A stretch of 64,000 nucleotides of DNA from CAYWKU01 sp964459325 (lineage in GTDB: Bacteria; RBG-13-61-14; CAYWKU01): the NCBI GenBank assembly GCA_964459325.1, contig CAYWKU010000009.1:61294-125293 (forward strand). Direction: 5' to 3'. This document shows positions 43,738 to 53,082 of this stretch, piece after piece (the first letter of the stretch is position 1; each line of letters starts with the position of its first letter). The translations under genes were made by a program, and so were the position numbers. The notes beneath the pieces are model-generated. The model saw only the letters and a list, made by a program, of their open reading frames with translations. It searched no databases and was not told the origin of the DNA.

Positions 43738-44477
43738 GGGCCGGCGGCCTCCGCAGCTTGTTCCTCTTCGGAAATGTAATAAAGAATACGCTGGCAGGCG
43801 GGGCAGGTGATGATGTTGTCCTGTCTCTGTATTTCGTTGAACAACTGCGGAGGAATTTGCATGTAACAGCCGGTACACATCTCGTTCATGGCGCGGCATA
43901 TCGCCCCCCCGGGGAAGTGGTTCTGAATTCTTTCGTAAAGCGCCAAGGCCCCGGGTTCGACGTTTTCCACCAGCTCTTTGCGCCTATCGAGTTCGTCATC
44001 CAGCTCAGCGGAAATGTTATCCACCTTGATCTCCACCTCCTTGGATATTTCCTCTAAGGAAGATTCCAATTCCTTCTTTTGCTCCTCCATCTGTTCCAGC
44101 TTGTTCTGGGTTTCCTCGATGTTTTGCATGGTTTCGAGCAGAGTGGCCTCCATGGCATCTATATCCTTCTTGAGCTTTTCCACTTCCCTCTGGTTGGCGT
44201 AGTAAGCGCTGGGGTTGCGCACGTTGGAGCCGGACAACCTTGCCTTTTGCTTTTTCATCTTTTCCTGCTCGATGAAAAGCATCTTCTCGTTCTCGTCTTT
44301 TTCTTTGTTAAGGTTATCCAATTGAGAGCGGAGGGTTTCAATTTGACCTGTTTTTTCGTGGACTTGTTCGTTTATATCTTCTTTTTGGCGGGGAATTTCT
44401 TCCAACTGCTTTCTCAGGTCGCGAATTGTTACATCAAGCTCCTGGATTGACTGAAGTTGCTTAATAGTTTCGTTCAA
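43734..44477 (-). CDS. Coiled-coil protein with C-terminal C4 zinc ribbon (DUF164/CdsZ type)
   Basis: A 247-aa cytoplasmic protein. Residues 1-175 form a long coiled coil and residues about 195-235 hold a zinc ribbon with CTGC (CX2C) and CPAC (CX2C) ligand pairs. The family is conserved next to RNase HI in many bacteria; a role in nucleic acid binding or in secretion adaptor function has been proposed for relatives. Encoded immediately before RNase HI. Confidence 0.85.
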   Translation of the reverse strand: MNETIKQLQSIQELDVTIRDLRKQLEEIPRQKEDINEQVHEKTGQIETLRSQLDNLNKEKDENEKMLFIEQEKMKKQKARLSGSNVRNPSAYYANQREVEKLKKDIDAMEATLLETMQNIEETQNKLEQMEEQKKELESSLEEISKEVEIKVDNISAELDDELDRRKELVENVEPGALALYERIQNHFPGGAICRAMNEMCTGCYMQIPPQLFNEIQRQDNIITCPACQRILYYISEEEQAAEAAGP

Positions 44478-44541
44478 CGAATAATACCTCCTCCTTACCC
44501 GCCGGTTTACGGCAAGGGCCTTTTATTATTTAGATTGAAAA

Positions 44542-44613
44542 TGGGCCCACCAGGATTCGAACCTGGGACCTGCCGGTTATGAGCCGGAGGCTCTACCACT
44601 GAGCTATGGGCCC
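44542..44613 (-). tRNA. tRNA with CAT anticodon (Met or Ile2)
   Basis: 72 nt. The acceptor arms GGGCCCA and TGGGCCC pair, with D-arm GCTC..GAGC, T-arm CCAGG TTCGAAT CCTGG and anticodon loop CTCATAA. A CAT anticodon fits elongator Met or lysidine-modified Ile2, which cannot be told apart here. Pair 27:43 appears to be a U-C mismatch. CCA is not encoded. It lies between rpoD and the zinc-ribbon gene. Confidence 0.93.
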
Positions 44614-44626
44614 GTTTCGCTACTCA

Positions 44627-46225
44627 TCATTCGGCTTCCACAAACCCTTTAAGCTTTATGGCGCGCGAAGGTTGCCTCAGCTTGTTGATGGCCCTGGTTT
44701 CTATTTGCCTGACCCTTTCTCTTGAAACTTTAAACACCTTTCCGACTTCTTCAAGGGTGTATACGTTCTTCTGGCCGATGCCGTAGCGCATTTTAAGAAC
44801 CGTCTCTTCTCTCGGGGAGAGTGTTGCCAATATCTTCCGCGTCTGGTCGTTCAGGCTACTGTTTATCGCGATATCGCTGGGTGATGAGAAGCTTTCGTCC
44901 GGCAGAAAGTCGGCCAGCACATTATCCTCTTCTCTCCCCACCGGACTTTCCAATGATATAGGTTCCGGCGCCATACGCAAGAGGCCCACCACTTTTTGCA
45001 CGGATATATTGCTTGATTGGGCTATTTCCTCGGGCGTCGGCTCCCTTCCCAGTTGTTGAAGAAGTTTTCTGCTGAACCGGTATATTTTACCCAGAATTTC
45101 GCTCATGTGCACGGGGATGCGTATGGTGCGTCCCTGGTCGGCTATGGCGCGGTTAATCGACTGCCGTATCCACCACGTGGCGTAAGTTCCGAACTTGTAA
45201 CCCCGCCGGTACTCGTATTTTTCAACCGCTTTCATCAGGCCCAGGTTTCCTTCCTGTATCAAATCCAACAAGTGCATTCCCTGGCGCTTGTACCGTTTAG
45301 CGATGCTCACCACAAGCCTCAGGTTGGCCTTCACCATTTCCTTCCGGGCCGCCACGGCCTGCTGGTTTCCTTCCTCCACCATGGTGGCGGCCCACATGAC
45401 TCTACCCGCCGCCATACCCAGCTTCTCTTCCCTCCGGCGGAGCCTGCGGCGGGCGTTTTTTCTTATCCGTTTCCGCTCTGATTCGGACATCTTTTCTTCT
45501 TCTTCCGGGGAAGGCAAACCCTCGGCCATCGTCCAGGCAAGGTGGTACACCTCCCGGACAAGTTCCATTCGTCGCGCCGGAAGCAGCTTCAAATCGTTCA
45601 CCAACTCGGCCAGTTTGAGTAGCTCCTTCTGGTTCGGTTCCTTTTCGCCCGCCCCTTTCCTTATGCGGCGGCTTATTTTTTCCAGCGTTGCCGCCACCAG
45701 CTTTTCCGTCGGGTAGTCCTCCTCTTCATCCTCGCTTTCGGCAAGAATATGCTTCGATGCAAGCTCGCCGCTTTTCAACTGCCCGGCCCACTTTTCGAAA
45801 ATTTCCGCCGTGGTGGTAACCGCCATCAGGCCCATGAGCATGGCCTTTTCGCCCTCCTCGATGGCCCGGGCGGTGGCGATTTCCTCCTCCCTCTTCATAA
45901 GGGACCGTTCGCCCATCTCCTTTAAGTATATCTGTACCGGGTCGCGATAAAGGGCCTCCTCTTCCTCCTTTTCGGCCGATTTCTCCTTTCGGGGAATTTC
46001 GGTTTCCGGCGCCTGTACCAGCCACCTGTACAGCTTCACCTGCTCCGGCCTTTCCACCACCAGCACCCGGCGGCTTATAAGCCGGGCCACCATCTCGTCC
46101 AGCTCCTCCGGCGAAACCATCTCCGGCGGAATAAGCTCGTTGAGCTCCGAGAAGGTCAAATATCCCTTCTCCCGGCCCACGTTAAAGAGCCTGTCGAAAA
46201 GGGCGTCTTTTTGCTCAACGCTCAT
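44627..46225 (-). CDS. rpoD: RNA polymerase primary sigma factor (sigma70)
   Basis: A 532-aa protein. Region 1.1 is at the N-terminus and a non-conserved charged insert occupies about 110-265. Region 2 has NLRLVVSIAKRYKRQGMHLL, DLIQEGNLGLMKAVEKYEYR and FGTYATWWIRQSINRAI; region 3 has RIPVHMSE; region 4 has TLEEVGKVFKVSRERVRQIE. The start overlaps the dnaG stop by four bases, so it is translated with dnaG. It is the last gene of the rpsU-yqeY-NIF3-dnaG-rpoD operon. Confidence 0.97.
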   Translation of the reverse strand: MSVEQKDALFDRLFNVGREKGYLTFSELNELIPPEMVSPEELDEMVARLISRRVLVVERPEQVKLYRWLVQAPETEIPRKEKSAEKEEEEALYRDPVQIYLKEMGERSLMKREEEIATARAIEEGEKAMLMGLMAVTTTAEIFEKWAGQLKSGELASKHILAESEDEEEDYPTEKLVAATLEKISRRIRKGAGEKEPNQKELLKLAELVNDLKLLPARRMELVREVYHLAWTMAEGLPSPEEEEKMSESERKRIRKNARRRLRRREEKLGMAAGRVMWAATMVEEGNQQAVAARKEMVKANLRLVVSIAKRYKRQGMHLLDLIQEGNLGLMKAVEKYEYRRGYKFGTYATWWIRQSINRAIADQGRTIRIPVHMSEILGKIYRFSRKLLQQLGREPTPEEIAQSSNISVQKVVGLLRMAPEPISLESPVGREEDNVLADFLPDESFSSPSDIAINSSLNDQTRKILATLSPREETVLKMRYGIGQKNVYTLEEVGKVFKVSRERVRQIETRAINKLRQPSRAIKLKGFVEAE

Positions 46226-48057
46226 TCTCTAAGGGAACCTTCCTTTTCCCGTTGCCCGCCGACGGGGAAAACGCCTTCCGCCTCAAGCGAGCGCTCCAGC
46301 TCCAAAAGACGGGATTTTTCCTTCAACAATTCCATCTGTCGCTGTGAGTCGGCGGCGCCGAGCTCTTCCTGCAATCTCCTTTTCATGATGTTGATTTTTT
46401 TTCTCCGAATTCTCAAGGCTATCTCTTTGAACTCCGATTCCACGTCCCCCTCTTCCTCATCATCCGAATTCCGCTCCATTTCCAGCCTGCTGTAAGTCGC
46501 GTAAAGGTCGGAGGGTAGTTCCTCCATAATTCCCGAGACATTCCCCGCCTTGATAATTTTTCTTCCTACATCTCTCAGTTGTTCGTCCTCGAAATCCTCC
46601 ACGACCTCCGGGCATTGCCCGAGCATCGAGACCGCTTGCGGGCTGTGCAGGCAAAGCGCCAGGATGTACAGCTCCGAGCCGGGGCGCTGCGGCGCCTTTT
46701 GCTTTTCCTCTCCGGCGCCGGCACGAACCTCGCGCCGGGCCGACGATTTTTTGTGCTTCGCCACTTCCTTGCGAATGAGCTCCTCGAAACCAGAGCCCGA
46801 GCCGGGCATCATCATCGCCGCCGCTTCCCGAATATAAAGCTCCATCGCCTGCGGGTCGCCCATCTGCGCCAGAAGTTCCGAGACTTCCTTCAAAGCCTCC
46901 TGCCGCCCTTCCACCGTTGAGCCGTGAGATTTAACTATCTCCTCGATGGTCGCCTGCAAAAGCGGCGGGGCTTCGTCGAGGAGCCGTTTCATCTCTTCCG
47001 GCCCCTTCTCGGCGAGAAAGCTGTCCGGGTCGCCTGAAGGCAATAGCGCCTTGTAGGCCTTCGCGGGGGCGGCGATGATAACCTCCAACGCCCTCCGGGC
47101 GGCCCTGGCCCCGGCCTCGTCGGCGTCGAAAAGGGGGTAAATGTTCTTTGTATAGCGCGACAGCAGCCTGACGTGATTGACGGTAAGCGCGGTGCCGCAG
47201 GTGGCGACGGCGTTGGTGAAGCCGTGCTTGTGGAGGGCCAAGCAATCGAAGTAGCCCTCGACCACGACAGCCCCGTCCCTGTCCCTGAGCGCTCCCTTGG
47301 CGGCGTGAAGGCCGTAGAGCACCTCGCCCTTCCTGTAAACCGGCGTCTCGGGGCTGTTCAGATATTTGGGGCCGTCATCGTCATCCGTAATGACTCTTCC
47401 GCCGAAACCGAGCACCCGCCCCTGAACGCTTACGATGGGAAATATTATCCGGCCCCGGAAGCGGTTGTAATAGCCCGTTCCGGAACTGTTTTTCACCGCC
47501 AGGCCGGCTTTTTCCAGTAACCCCGCCGAAAAGCCCTTTTTATCCATGTGCTTAATGAGGTCATCCCAACTCTTAGGCGCCCACCCCAGCCGGAAGGCCT
47601 TCGAGATGTTAATGTCGTATCCCCTGTCCTGCAGATACCCTCTCGCCTGCTCCCCTTCCTCCGAGCGAAGGAGTTTATCTTCATAAAACCGAGCGGCTTC
47701 TTCGAGCGCCGCCGATATATCTTCCTTCTCCTCGCGCCTTTTTTTATCCGAAGGCGAAAGCGGCCTCTCGGGTATCTTGATGCTGTATCGGGCGGCCAGG
47801 GTTCGGACGGCCTCCTCGAACGAGAAGCCTTCCATTTCCATCAGGAATGTGAATACATTCCCGCCTTTCTGACACCCGAAGCAATAGAACATTCCCTTTT
47901 CGGGGGAGACGCTGAACGAGGGTGTCTTCTCGGCGTGGAAGGGGCACAGTCCCGTCCAGTTGCGCCCCCTTTTGCGCAGACCTACATAATCCCCGATGAC
48001 GTCAATAACGTCCGCCCGCGCCCTTACTTCTTCAACGATTTCGGGAGGAACGGCCAC
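46222..48057 (-). CDS. dnaG: DNA primase
   Basis: A 611-aa protein. The zinc-binding domain has CPFHAEKTPSFSVSPEKGMFYC and CQKGG near residues 40-65; the TOPRIM core has VVEGYFDCLALHKHGF and LFDADEAGARAARRAL; the C-terminal 150 residues should bind the helicase. It starts with GTG at 48057 and overlaps the NIF3-like gene by 26 bases. It makes RNA primers for replication. Confidence 0.95.
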   Translation of the reverse strand: MAVPPEIVEEVRARADVIDVIGDYVGLRKRGRNWTGLCPFHAEKTPSFSVSPEKGMFYCFGCQKGGNVFTFLMEMEGFSFEEAVRTLAARYSIKIPERPLSPSDKKRREEKEDISAALEEAARFYEDKLLRSEEGEQARGYLQDRGYDINISKAFRLGWAPKSWDDLIKHMDKKGFSAGLLEKAGLAVKNSSGTGYYNRFRGRIIFPIVSVQGRVLGFGGRVITDDDDGPKYLNSPETPVYRKGEVLYGLHAAKGALRDRDGAVVVEGYFDCLALHKHGFTNAVATCGTALTVNHVRLLSRYTKNIYPLFDADEAGARAARRALEVIIAAPAKAYKALLPSGDPDSFLAEKGPEEMKRLLDEAPPLLQATIEEIVKSHGSTVEGRQEALKEVSELLAQMGDPQAMELYIREAAAMMMPGSGSGFEELIRKEVAKHKKSSARREVRAGAGEEKQKAPQRPGSELYILALCLHSPQAVSMLGQCPEVVEDFEDEQLRDVGRKIIKAGNVSGIMEELPSDLYATYSRLEMERNSDDEEEGDVESEFKEIALRIRRKKINIMKRRLQEELGAADSQRQMELLKEKSRLLELERSLEAEGVFPVGGQREKEGSLRE

Positions 48058-49066
48058 TCGATTCAGCTCTCCCGCCGGTTCGTTCAGTCTTGCCGGCCTT
48101 CTTTTTGCTTTTTGTTCTGTCTACCCTAGTGAAGCCGCTGCATTCTATAACATCGAGTGGTTCCTGTCGGCAAACTTCATCCAGCAAGAGGTTGAGGCCC
48201 AGAGTGTCGCTGGCGATATGGCCCGCGATGACCACGTTCACGTGATTTTCTTCGGCTTTCTTTCGATGGTCTTCGGATATGTGCATTCCCACGACCGTAC
48301 CGATGCCCGCGATGGACAGTTTTTCGTATATCTGAGCGTTACCTTCGGTTCCGCCGGTCATATCCACGTAAATTTTTCCCGCCCGGCGGTTTTCGTCGCC
48401 GACGAAAATCTTGGGAGGGCTTCCCCTTTTGGCGGCGGTGAGATATTCGTCGTGTCCGTAAAGCAGCTCCATAACGTCCTTCACCTGTCGCGGCTTTTTG
48501 CGGTCAAACATCTCCTGGAGGTAGCTCGCAACGTGGTTGTCCGCCGGGGTATGAATGCACATCAGCGGTATGTCGAGAATCCTTGCGAAATCCACGCTGC
48601 GGTAATGATTTCCGGGCGCCACGCGGCGGTCGATTTCGCCTATCCGGGATTTCATCAAATCCTCCGCCACGTTTATGGGCACCCCGTGCCGGAACGCTAT
48701 TACCGCCTGCATCCCCATAACCTCGGCCAGTCTCGCCAGCGCATGGCCCTCCGGGTGGTGCGATATAACCAGGTCGGGGCCTTTGCCCTGCTTCCGCAGG
48801 TGGTCGGCGAGCAAAAGCTCCGGCCCTTCCATGTCTATCCCCAGCATTACGGTCTTAATCTTCGTGTCCGGGTCGCCGTGAAGGATGCGGGTGTCGGAAT
48901 AGGGATTTTTAAGGCTTTCGGTGTCGAAAAGCTCCTTCTTGCGCCCCTGCAGCTCTTCGTAAACCTTCTTCCTGTCCTTAAGCTCCCTGTCCACCTCGCT
49001 TTTGCCGCGAGGGTCAGCGGCCCTGCCAAACTCGATGACCTTCTCATAAAACTTTTTCAGTTTCAT
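48032..49066 (-). CDS. NIF3-like metal-binding protein
   Basis: A 344-aa protein with the metal-ligand blocks DLVISHHPEGHA near residue 100 and HVNVVIAGHIASDTLG near 290, typical of the NIF3/YbgI superfamily. The middle is longer than in the short YbgI form. The last 30 residues are basic and low in complexity, and overlap the dnaG start. The biochemical role of the family is unsettled. It lies within the replication/transcription operon between yqeY and dnaG. Confidence 0.72.
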   Translation of the reverse strand: MKLKKFYEKVIEFGRAADPRGKSEVDRELKDRKKVYEELQGRKKELFDTESLKNPYSDTRILHGDPDTKIKTVMLGIDMEGPELLLADHLRKQGKGPDLVISHHPEGHALARLAEVMGMQAVIAFRHGVPINVAEDLMKSRIGEIDRRVAPGNHYRSVDFARILDIPLMCIHTPADNHVASYLQEMFDRKKPRQVKDVMELLYGHDEYLTAAKRGSPPKIFVGDENRRAGKIYVDMTGGTEGNAQIYEKLSIAGIGTVVGMHISEDHRKKAEENHVNVVIAGHIASDTLGLNLLLDEVCRQEPLDVIECSGFTRVDRTKSKKKAGKTERTGGRAESSGRSSRNR

Positions 49067-49107
49067 TCTTCAGGTTTCTCCATAAGCGGCGGTAAGGTAC
49101 AAAATCA

Positions 49108-49131
49108 AAGGGGCTTTTTTAAAAGCCCCTT
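49108..49131 (-). terminator. Terminator-like hairpin between yqeY and the NIF3-like gene
   Basis: AAGGGGCTTTT (49108-49118) and AAAAGCCCCTT (49121-49131) form a perfect stem with a TT loop. On the minus strand the stem is followed by TTTTGATTTTG. This may lower rpsU-yqeY read-through into dnaG-rpoD, a known way of setting different product levels in this operon. Confidence 0.6.
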
Positions 49132-49136
49132 ATTAG

Positions 49137-49601
49137 TTACGATTTGTCCAACTCGTTCAGCTTTGCCTTGACGACTTCGCTGACTGTTTTTCCGTCGGCC
49201 TTTCCGGCCCACTTGGGTTTGAGCGCCTTCATGACCGCGCCCATGTCCTTTGGGCCTTTTGCGCCGACCTCGGCGATGGTTTCCTTCGCCATTTGCTCGA
49301 TTTCGGCAGCGGAAAGCTGCTTGGGCAGATATTCCTCGAGGACGCGCAGCTCGGCTTCCTCTTTTTCGGCCAGTTCGTTCCTTCCGGCCTCCCTGGCCTG
49401 TTCTATACTTTCCCGGTATTTTTTTGCGAGTTTTCCGAGCGCTTCGGACGCTTCGGTATCGTCCAGGCTTTCTTTGCCGGATTCCTTGGCGTGTTTCTGG
49501 AGGGTGTCGCGCATCCAACGAATAGCGCCCAGTCGGAGTTTGTCCTGCTCCTTCTGGGCCCTATTCATGTCTTCAACGAGGCGTTCTTCAAGGGAAGCCA
49601 T
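49137..49601 (-). CDS. yqeY: YqeY (GatB/YqeY domain) protein
   Basis: A 154-aa protein with EEYLPKQLSAAEIEQMAKETI and GPKDMGAVMKALKPKWAGKADG, the conserved blocks of YqeY and the GatB tail domain, which binds tRNA. The exact role of the free protein is not established. It follows rpsU by two bases, the usual arrangement. Confidence 0.94.
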   Translation of the reverse strand: MASLEERLVEDMNRAQKEQDKLRLGAIRWMRDTLQKHAKESGKESLDDTEASEALGKLAKKYRESIEQAREAGRNELAEKEEAELRVLEEYLPKQLSAAEIEQMAKETIAEVGAKGPKDMGAVMKALKPKWAGKADGKTVSEVVKAKLNELDKS

Positions 49602-49603
49602 CG

Positions 49604-49804
49604 CTACCTATTGTTCTCCTTGCGCATTTTTTTCAGCATACGCTTCCGCGCGGCCAGAGCTTTGCGCTTGCGCTTGACGCTCGGCTTTTCATAGTACTCG
49701 CGCTTGCGTACTTCGGAGAGAACTCCGGCCTTCTCGCACTGTTTTTTGAAACGTTTCAGCGCGTTGTCGAAGGACTCATTCTCCCGGACTTTTACGCCGG
49801 GCAT
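49604..49804 (-). CDS. rpsU: 30S ribosomal protein S21
   Basis: A 66-aa basic protein with NESFDNALKRFKKQCEKAGVL, VRKREYYEKPSVKRKRK and a Lys/Arg-rich end. First gene of the rpsU-yqeY-NIF3-dnaG-rpoD operon. Start supported by a GGAGGGAGG ribosome site and a strong promoter upstream. Confidence 0.96.
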   Translation of the reverse strand: MPGVKVRENESFDNALKRFKKQCEKAGVLSEVRKREYYEKPSVKRKRKALAARKRMLKKMRKENNR

Positions 49805-49848
49805 ATATTATATCCCTCCCTCCTTATTGGGATTCATTACAAACCAAT

Positions 49849-49877
49849 ATGATTTAATAATCAGGGGATTTTGTCAA
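49849..49877 (-). promoter_or_regulatory. Sigma70 promoter of the rpsU-dnaG-rpoD operon
   Basis: On the minus strand a perfect -35 box TTGACA (49877-49872) and AATCAT (49854-49849) lie 17 bp apart. The leader to rpsU would be about 38 nt and contains GGAGGGAGG. Confidence 0.6.
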
Positions 49878-49902
49878 CCCTCTCCGATTCCGTAACATCC
49901 GG

Positions 49903-50286
49903 TTATTTCTTATAAACCTCCCCTTCGTCGAAGGTCTTCGGCTCCAGCTCCTCGCCTTCCAGGTTCGAGTAAAAGCATGAGCGATGGCCGGTGTGACAAG
50001 CGCCGGGGCCGGCTTGCTCGACCAGCACGAGCAGGCAGTCACCGTCACAATCGGCACGAATTTCCTTTACTTTCTGATTGTGCCCGCTGCTTTCACCCTT
50101 CACCCACATTTTGCTCCGGGAGCGGCTCCAGAAGTGAGTGTAGCCGGTCTCTGCGGTACGCTTGAGGGAATCGGCGTTCATGTAAGCTACCATCAGCACG
50201 CAGCCGTCCTTTGCGTCCTGGATGACGGCGGGGATAAGTCCTTTCTCATCGAATTTAAGTTTTTCAATCCGTCGGTCAAGTTCCAT
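49903..50286 (-). CDS. hisI: Phosphoribosyl-AMP cyclohydrolase
   Basis: A 127-aa enzyme of histidine synthesis. VAYMNADSLKRTAETGYTHF, WSRSRSKMWVKGESSGH and the zinc-ligand segment CDGDCLL..GACHTGHRSCFY are all present. It is the single-domain form without the HisE pyrophosphatase. It follows pyrC by nine bases on the same strand, an unusual place, so it is probably expressed with the pyrimidine genes. Confidence 0.95.
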   Translation of the reverse strand: MELDRRIEKLKFDEKGLIPAVIQDAKDGCVLMVAYMNADSLKRTAETGYTHFWSRSRSKMWVKGESSGHNQKVKEIRADCDGDCLLVLVEQAGPGACHTGHRSCFYSNLEGEELEPKTFDEGEVYKK

Positions 50287-50295
50287 ATTTACCTC

Positions 50296-51591
50296 TTATG
50301 ATTCTTCAGGTTGTATTTTCTGCCCTCCAACGATGGTGAAGCAGGCGTTTCCCTTCAATTTCATTCCTTCAAAGGGCGTGTACTTACCCTTGCTTTTGAA
50401 TTTAGCCGGCTCCACTTCCCATTCGGCGTCCGGGTCGATAACGGTAATATCCGCCGGGCTTCCCCTTCCCAGGGTTCCGGCATCCAGACCCAACGCCCGG
50501 GCCGGAGCGAAAGTGAGCTTTCGTATCGCATCGATGAGCGGCAGGGTGCCGTCTTCAACCAGCTTCATCGTCAGGCCGAGCAGGGTTTCAATCCCCGATA
50601 TGCCCGGCAGGGCCAGGTCGAACTCCACTTCCTTCTCATGGCGGGCGTGAGGAGCGTGATCGGAGACGATGCAGTCGATTGTCCCGTCTGCCAGACCCTC
50701 TTTTACGGCCTTTACGTCGGCTTCCGAGCGCAACGGCGGGTTGACTTTAGCCGAAGTGTCGAACCCCCTGACCGCCTGCTGCGTAAGTATGAAGTAATGG
50801 GGGCAGGTTTCGGCGGTAACGGGAAGCAGTTGCTTCTTGGCCCACCTTATAAGTTCCACGCTCCCGGCGGCGCTGACGTGAGCGAAATGCACCGGCGCGC
50901 CGGTCAGCTTGGCCAGTATAATGTCCCGGGCGATAATGGCCTCCTCGGCGGCCGCCGGGACGCCTTCCAGGCCGAGCTGAGTGCTCACCTTCCCCTCGTT
51001 CATTACCCCGCCGTGAGACAGGTTGGAGTCTTCAGCGTGGACTATAACCGCCTTGTCCAACCCACCCGCGTATTCGAGGGCGCGTCGCATAAGCTCGGCG
51101 TTCATAACCGGATTTCCGTCGTCGCTGAACCCGATGCAACCGGCTTCCGCCAGTTCCGCCATTTCGGCAAGCTCGGCGCCCGCCAGCCCTTTCGTGACCG
51201 CGCCTATAGGCGTCACGCGAGCGTAACCGGCCTTGCAGGCTTTTTTTATAATGTACCGGGTAATGCCCGCGTTGTCGTTGACCGGGTCGGTGTTTGCCAT
51301 GCATGCGACGGTGGTAATTCCGCCGTATGCGGCGGCGCGGGTTCCGGTCTCGATGGATTCCTTGTACTCCTGCCCCGGGTCGCGAAGGTGAACGTGGATG
51401 TCGATAAGCCCCGGCGTCACCAGTTTGCCCGTGGCGTCAAAAACTTCGGCCACATCGGGAAAATCGTCCCCCGGCTCGACCAGGGACTTTATATTATCCC
51501 CTTCTATTATCACATCCAGGAAGGCGTCCAGGTTCACCGACGGCTCGATTACCCTTCCTCCCTTGACGCGCTTTATGATTTTCTCCGGCAC
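50296..51591 (-). CDS. pyrC: Dihydroorotase (class I)
   Basis: A 431-aa amidohydrolase. GLIDIHVHLRDPGQ supplies the HxH zinc ligands near residue 60, TVACMANTDPVNDN follows, HVSAAGSVELIRWAK and ETCPHYFILT are present, and CIVSDHAPH near 305 carries the last ligand Asp. It cyclises carbamoyl aspartate in pyrimidine synthesis. It starts one base after the pyrB stop codon. Confidence 0.94.
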   Translation of the reverse strand: MPEKIIKRVKGGRVIEPSVNLDAFLDVIIEGDNIKSLVEPGDDFPDVAEVFDATGKLVTPGLIDIHVHLRDPGQEYKESIETGTRAAAYGGITTVACMANTDPVNDNAGITRYIIKKACKAGYARVTPIGAVTKGLAGAELAEMAELAEAGCIGFSDDGNPVMNAELMRRALEYAGGLDKAVIVHAEDSNLSHGGVMNEGKVSTQLGLEGVPAAAEEAIIARDIILAKLTGAPVHFAHVSAAGSVELIRWAKKQLLPVTAETCPHYFILTQQAVRGFDTSAKVNPPLRSEADVKAVKEGLADGTIDCIVSDHAPHARHEKEVEFDLALPGISGIETLLGLTMKLVEDGTLPLIDAIRKLTFAPARALGLDAGTLGRGSPADITVIDPDAEWEVEPAKFKSKGKYTPFEGMKLKGNACFTIVGGQKIQPEES

Positions 51592-51592
51592 T

Positions 51593-52534
51593 TCAGGAGC
51601 TCCTCCTGGTGAGCAGGTATAACAGCGCCATCCTGACGGCGACTCCGTTCTGAACCTGGTTCAGAATTACGCTTCTCGGCCCGTCCGCCACTTCAGGGGA
51701 GATTTCCACCCCCCGGTTAATGGGGCCGGGGTGCATGACTATTGCATCGGGTTTTGTCAGCTCCACATTCGAGGGATTAAGCCCCCATTGTTCCGAATAT
51801 TCTCGTAAGCCGGGCAAAGGCGCGGTTTTGAACCTTTCCAACTGGATACGCAGCATCATCACCACGTCCGCCCCCCGGATGGCCTCTTCCAGAGAAGGGG
51901 CCACCTCGCACCCGAGCCTTTCCACCTCCGGCGGCATAAGCGTTGGCGGCCCCGCAACAACCACCTCGGCGCACATTTTGCCGAACGCCAGTATATTCGA
52001 GCGTGCCACGCGGGAGTGAGCTATGTCGCCGATGATGGCCACCCTGAGATTATCGAGCTTCCCTTTGGCTTCCCTGACGGTAAACATGTCCAGGAGCGCC
52101 TGAGTGGGGTGCTCGTGAGCGCCGTCGCCGGCGTTGATTATAGGGCATTCGATGTAGCGGGACAGCAAATGCGGCGCGCCGGCGGCCGAATGCCTTATTA
52201 CCAGTATGTCCGGCGCCATGGCCTCGATGTTGCGTGCGGTGTCAATAAGCGTTTCGCCCTTGACCAGGCTGGAAGTAGAAGCGCTGAAGTTGATGGTGTC
52301 GGCGCCCAGCCTTTTTCCGGCAATCTCGAAGCTGGTGCGGGTTCGCGTGCTGGCCTCGAAAAACAGGTTGACGTGAGTCTTGCCCTGCAACGTGGGCACT
52401 TTCTTGATGGGCCGGAAGCTGATTTCTTTCATGCTCCCGGCCGTATCCAACACCAGCTCCATATCCTCCCGGTCGAGGTCTTCGATGCCGAGCAGGTTTT
52501 TCTCTTTAAGCTGCTTGTGTTCCTCGCTACTCAT
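51593..52534 (-). CDS. pyrB: Aspartate carbamoyltransferase catalytic subunit
   Basis: A 313-aa enzyme with the carbamoyl-phosphate motif FFEASTRTRTSFE near residue 57 and HPTQALLDMFTVREAKG near 145. It joins carbamoyl phosphate and aspartate. No pyrI regulatory subunit follows, as in PyrR-controlled operons. The start overlaps pyrR by eight bases. Confidence 0.96.
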   Translation of the reverse strand: MSSEEHKQLKEKNLLGIEDLDREDMELVLDTAGSMKEISFRPIKKVPTLQGKTHVNLFFEASTRTRTSFEIAGKRLGADTINFSASTSSLVKGETLIDTARNIEAMAPDILVIRHSAAGAPHLLSRYIECPIINAGDGAHEHPTQALLDMFTVREAKGKLDNLRVAIIGDIAHSRVARSNILAFGKMCAEVVVAGPPTLMPPEVERLGCEVAPSLEEAIRGADVVMMLRIQLERFKTAPLPGLREYSEQWGLNPSNVELTKPDAIVMHPGPINRGVEISPEVADGPRSVILNQVQNGVAVRMALLYLLTRRSS

Positions 52535-53066
52535 TTTTCCCGATTGTCACCGAATCTTCTTTCCCGTCCTCTGCCAGGTTGACCTGTACAGTATCGTCGG
52601 GGTCGGTCTCCACCGATATACCGACGTAATCCGGCTGGATGGGCAACTCGCGGCGCCCCCTGTCGGCCAGGACGGCCAACTGTATTTTTTTGGGGCGACC
52701 GTAGTCCATAAGGGCGTCAAGGGCGGAGCGCGTGGTTCTTCCAGTGAACAGGACATCGTCCACCAGCACTACGACCTTGCTTTCGACGCTGCCGCCGGGG
52801 ATTTCGGTGGAGCGGACTTCGCCGAACACGCTCTCCTTGTCGTCACGATACAGGCTTATATCCAGCGCCCCTGCGGGTATTTCGACACCGCCGGCGTCGC
52901 TCAGCCGGGCCGAAAGCCTTTTTGCCAAGTGGTCTCCGCCCGCGCGGATTCCGACCAGCACGATATCGGTTTCATCGCGGTTGCGCTCCCTGATTTGTGC
53001 GGCCATTCGGTCCAGCGCGGCGGCCATCCTTTTGGAGTCCATAACCGGCCGGGGAGAGTTTGCCAT
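52527..53066 (-). CDS. pyrR: PyrR bifunctional regulator/uracil phosphoribosyltransferase
   Basis: A 179-aa protein with the PRPP-binding motif VVLVDDVLFTGRTTRSALDA near residue 98. PyrR binds the leader RNA of pyr operons when UMP is high and promotes termination; it may also have phosphoribosyltransferase activity. It is the first gene of pyrR-pyrB-pyrC-hisI. A terminator sits just before its ribosome site (CGGAGG), consistent with autogenous control. Confidence 0.94.
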   Translation of the reverse strand: MANSPRPVMDSKRMAAALDRMAAQIRERNRDETDIVLVGIRAGGDHLAKRLSARLSDAGGVEIPAGALDISLYRDDKESVFGEVRSTEIPGGSVESKVVVLVDDVLFTGRTTRSALDALMDYGRPKKIQLAVLADRGRRELPIQPDYVGISVETDPDDTVQVNLAEDGKEDSVTIGKNE

Positions 53067-53082
53067 ATAGCGCCTCCGGCGT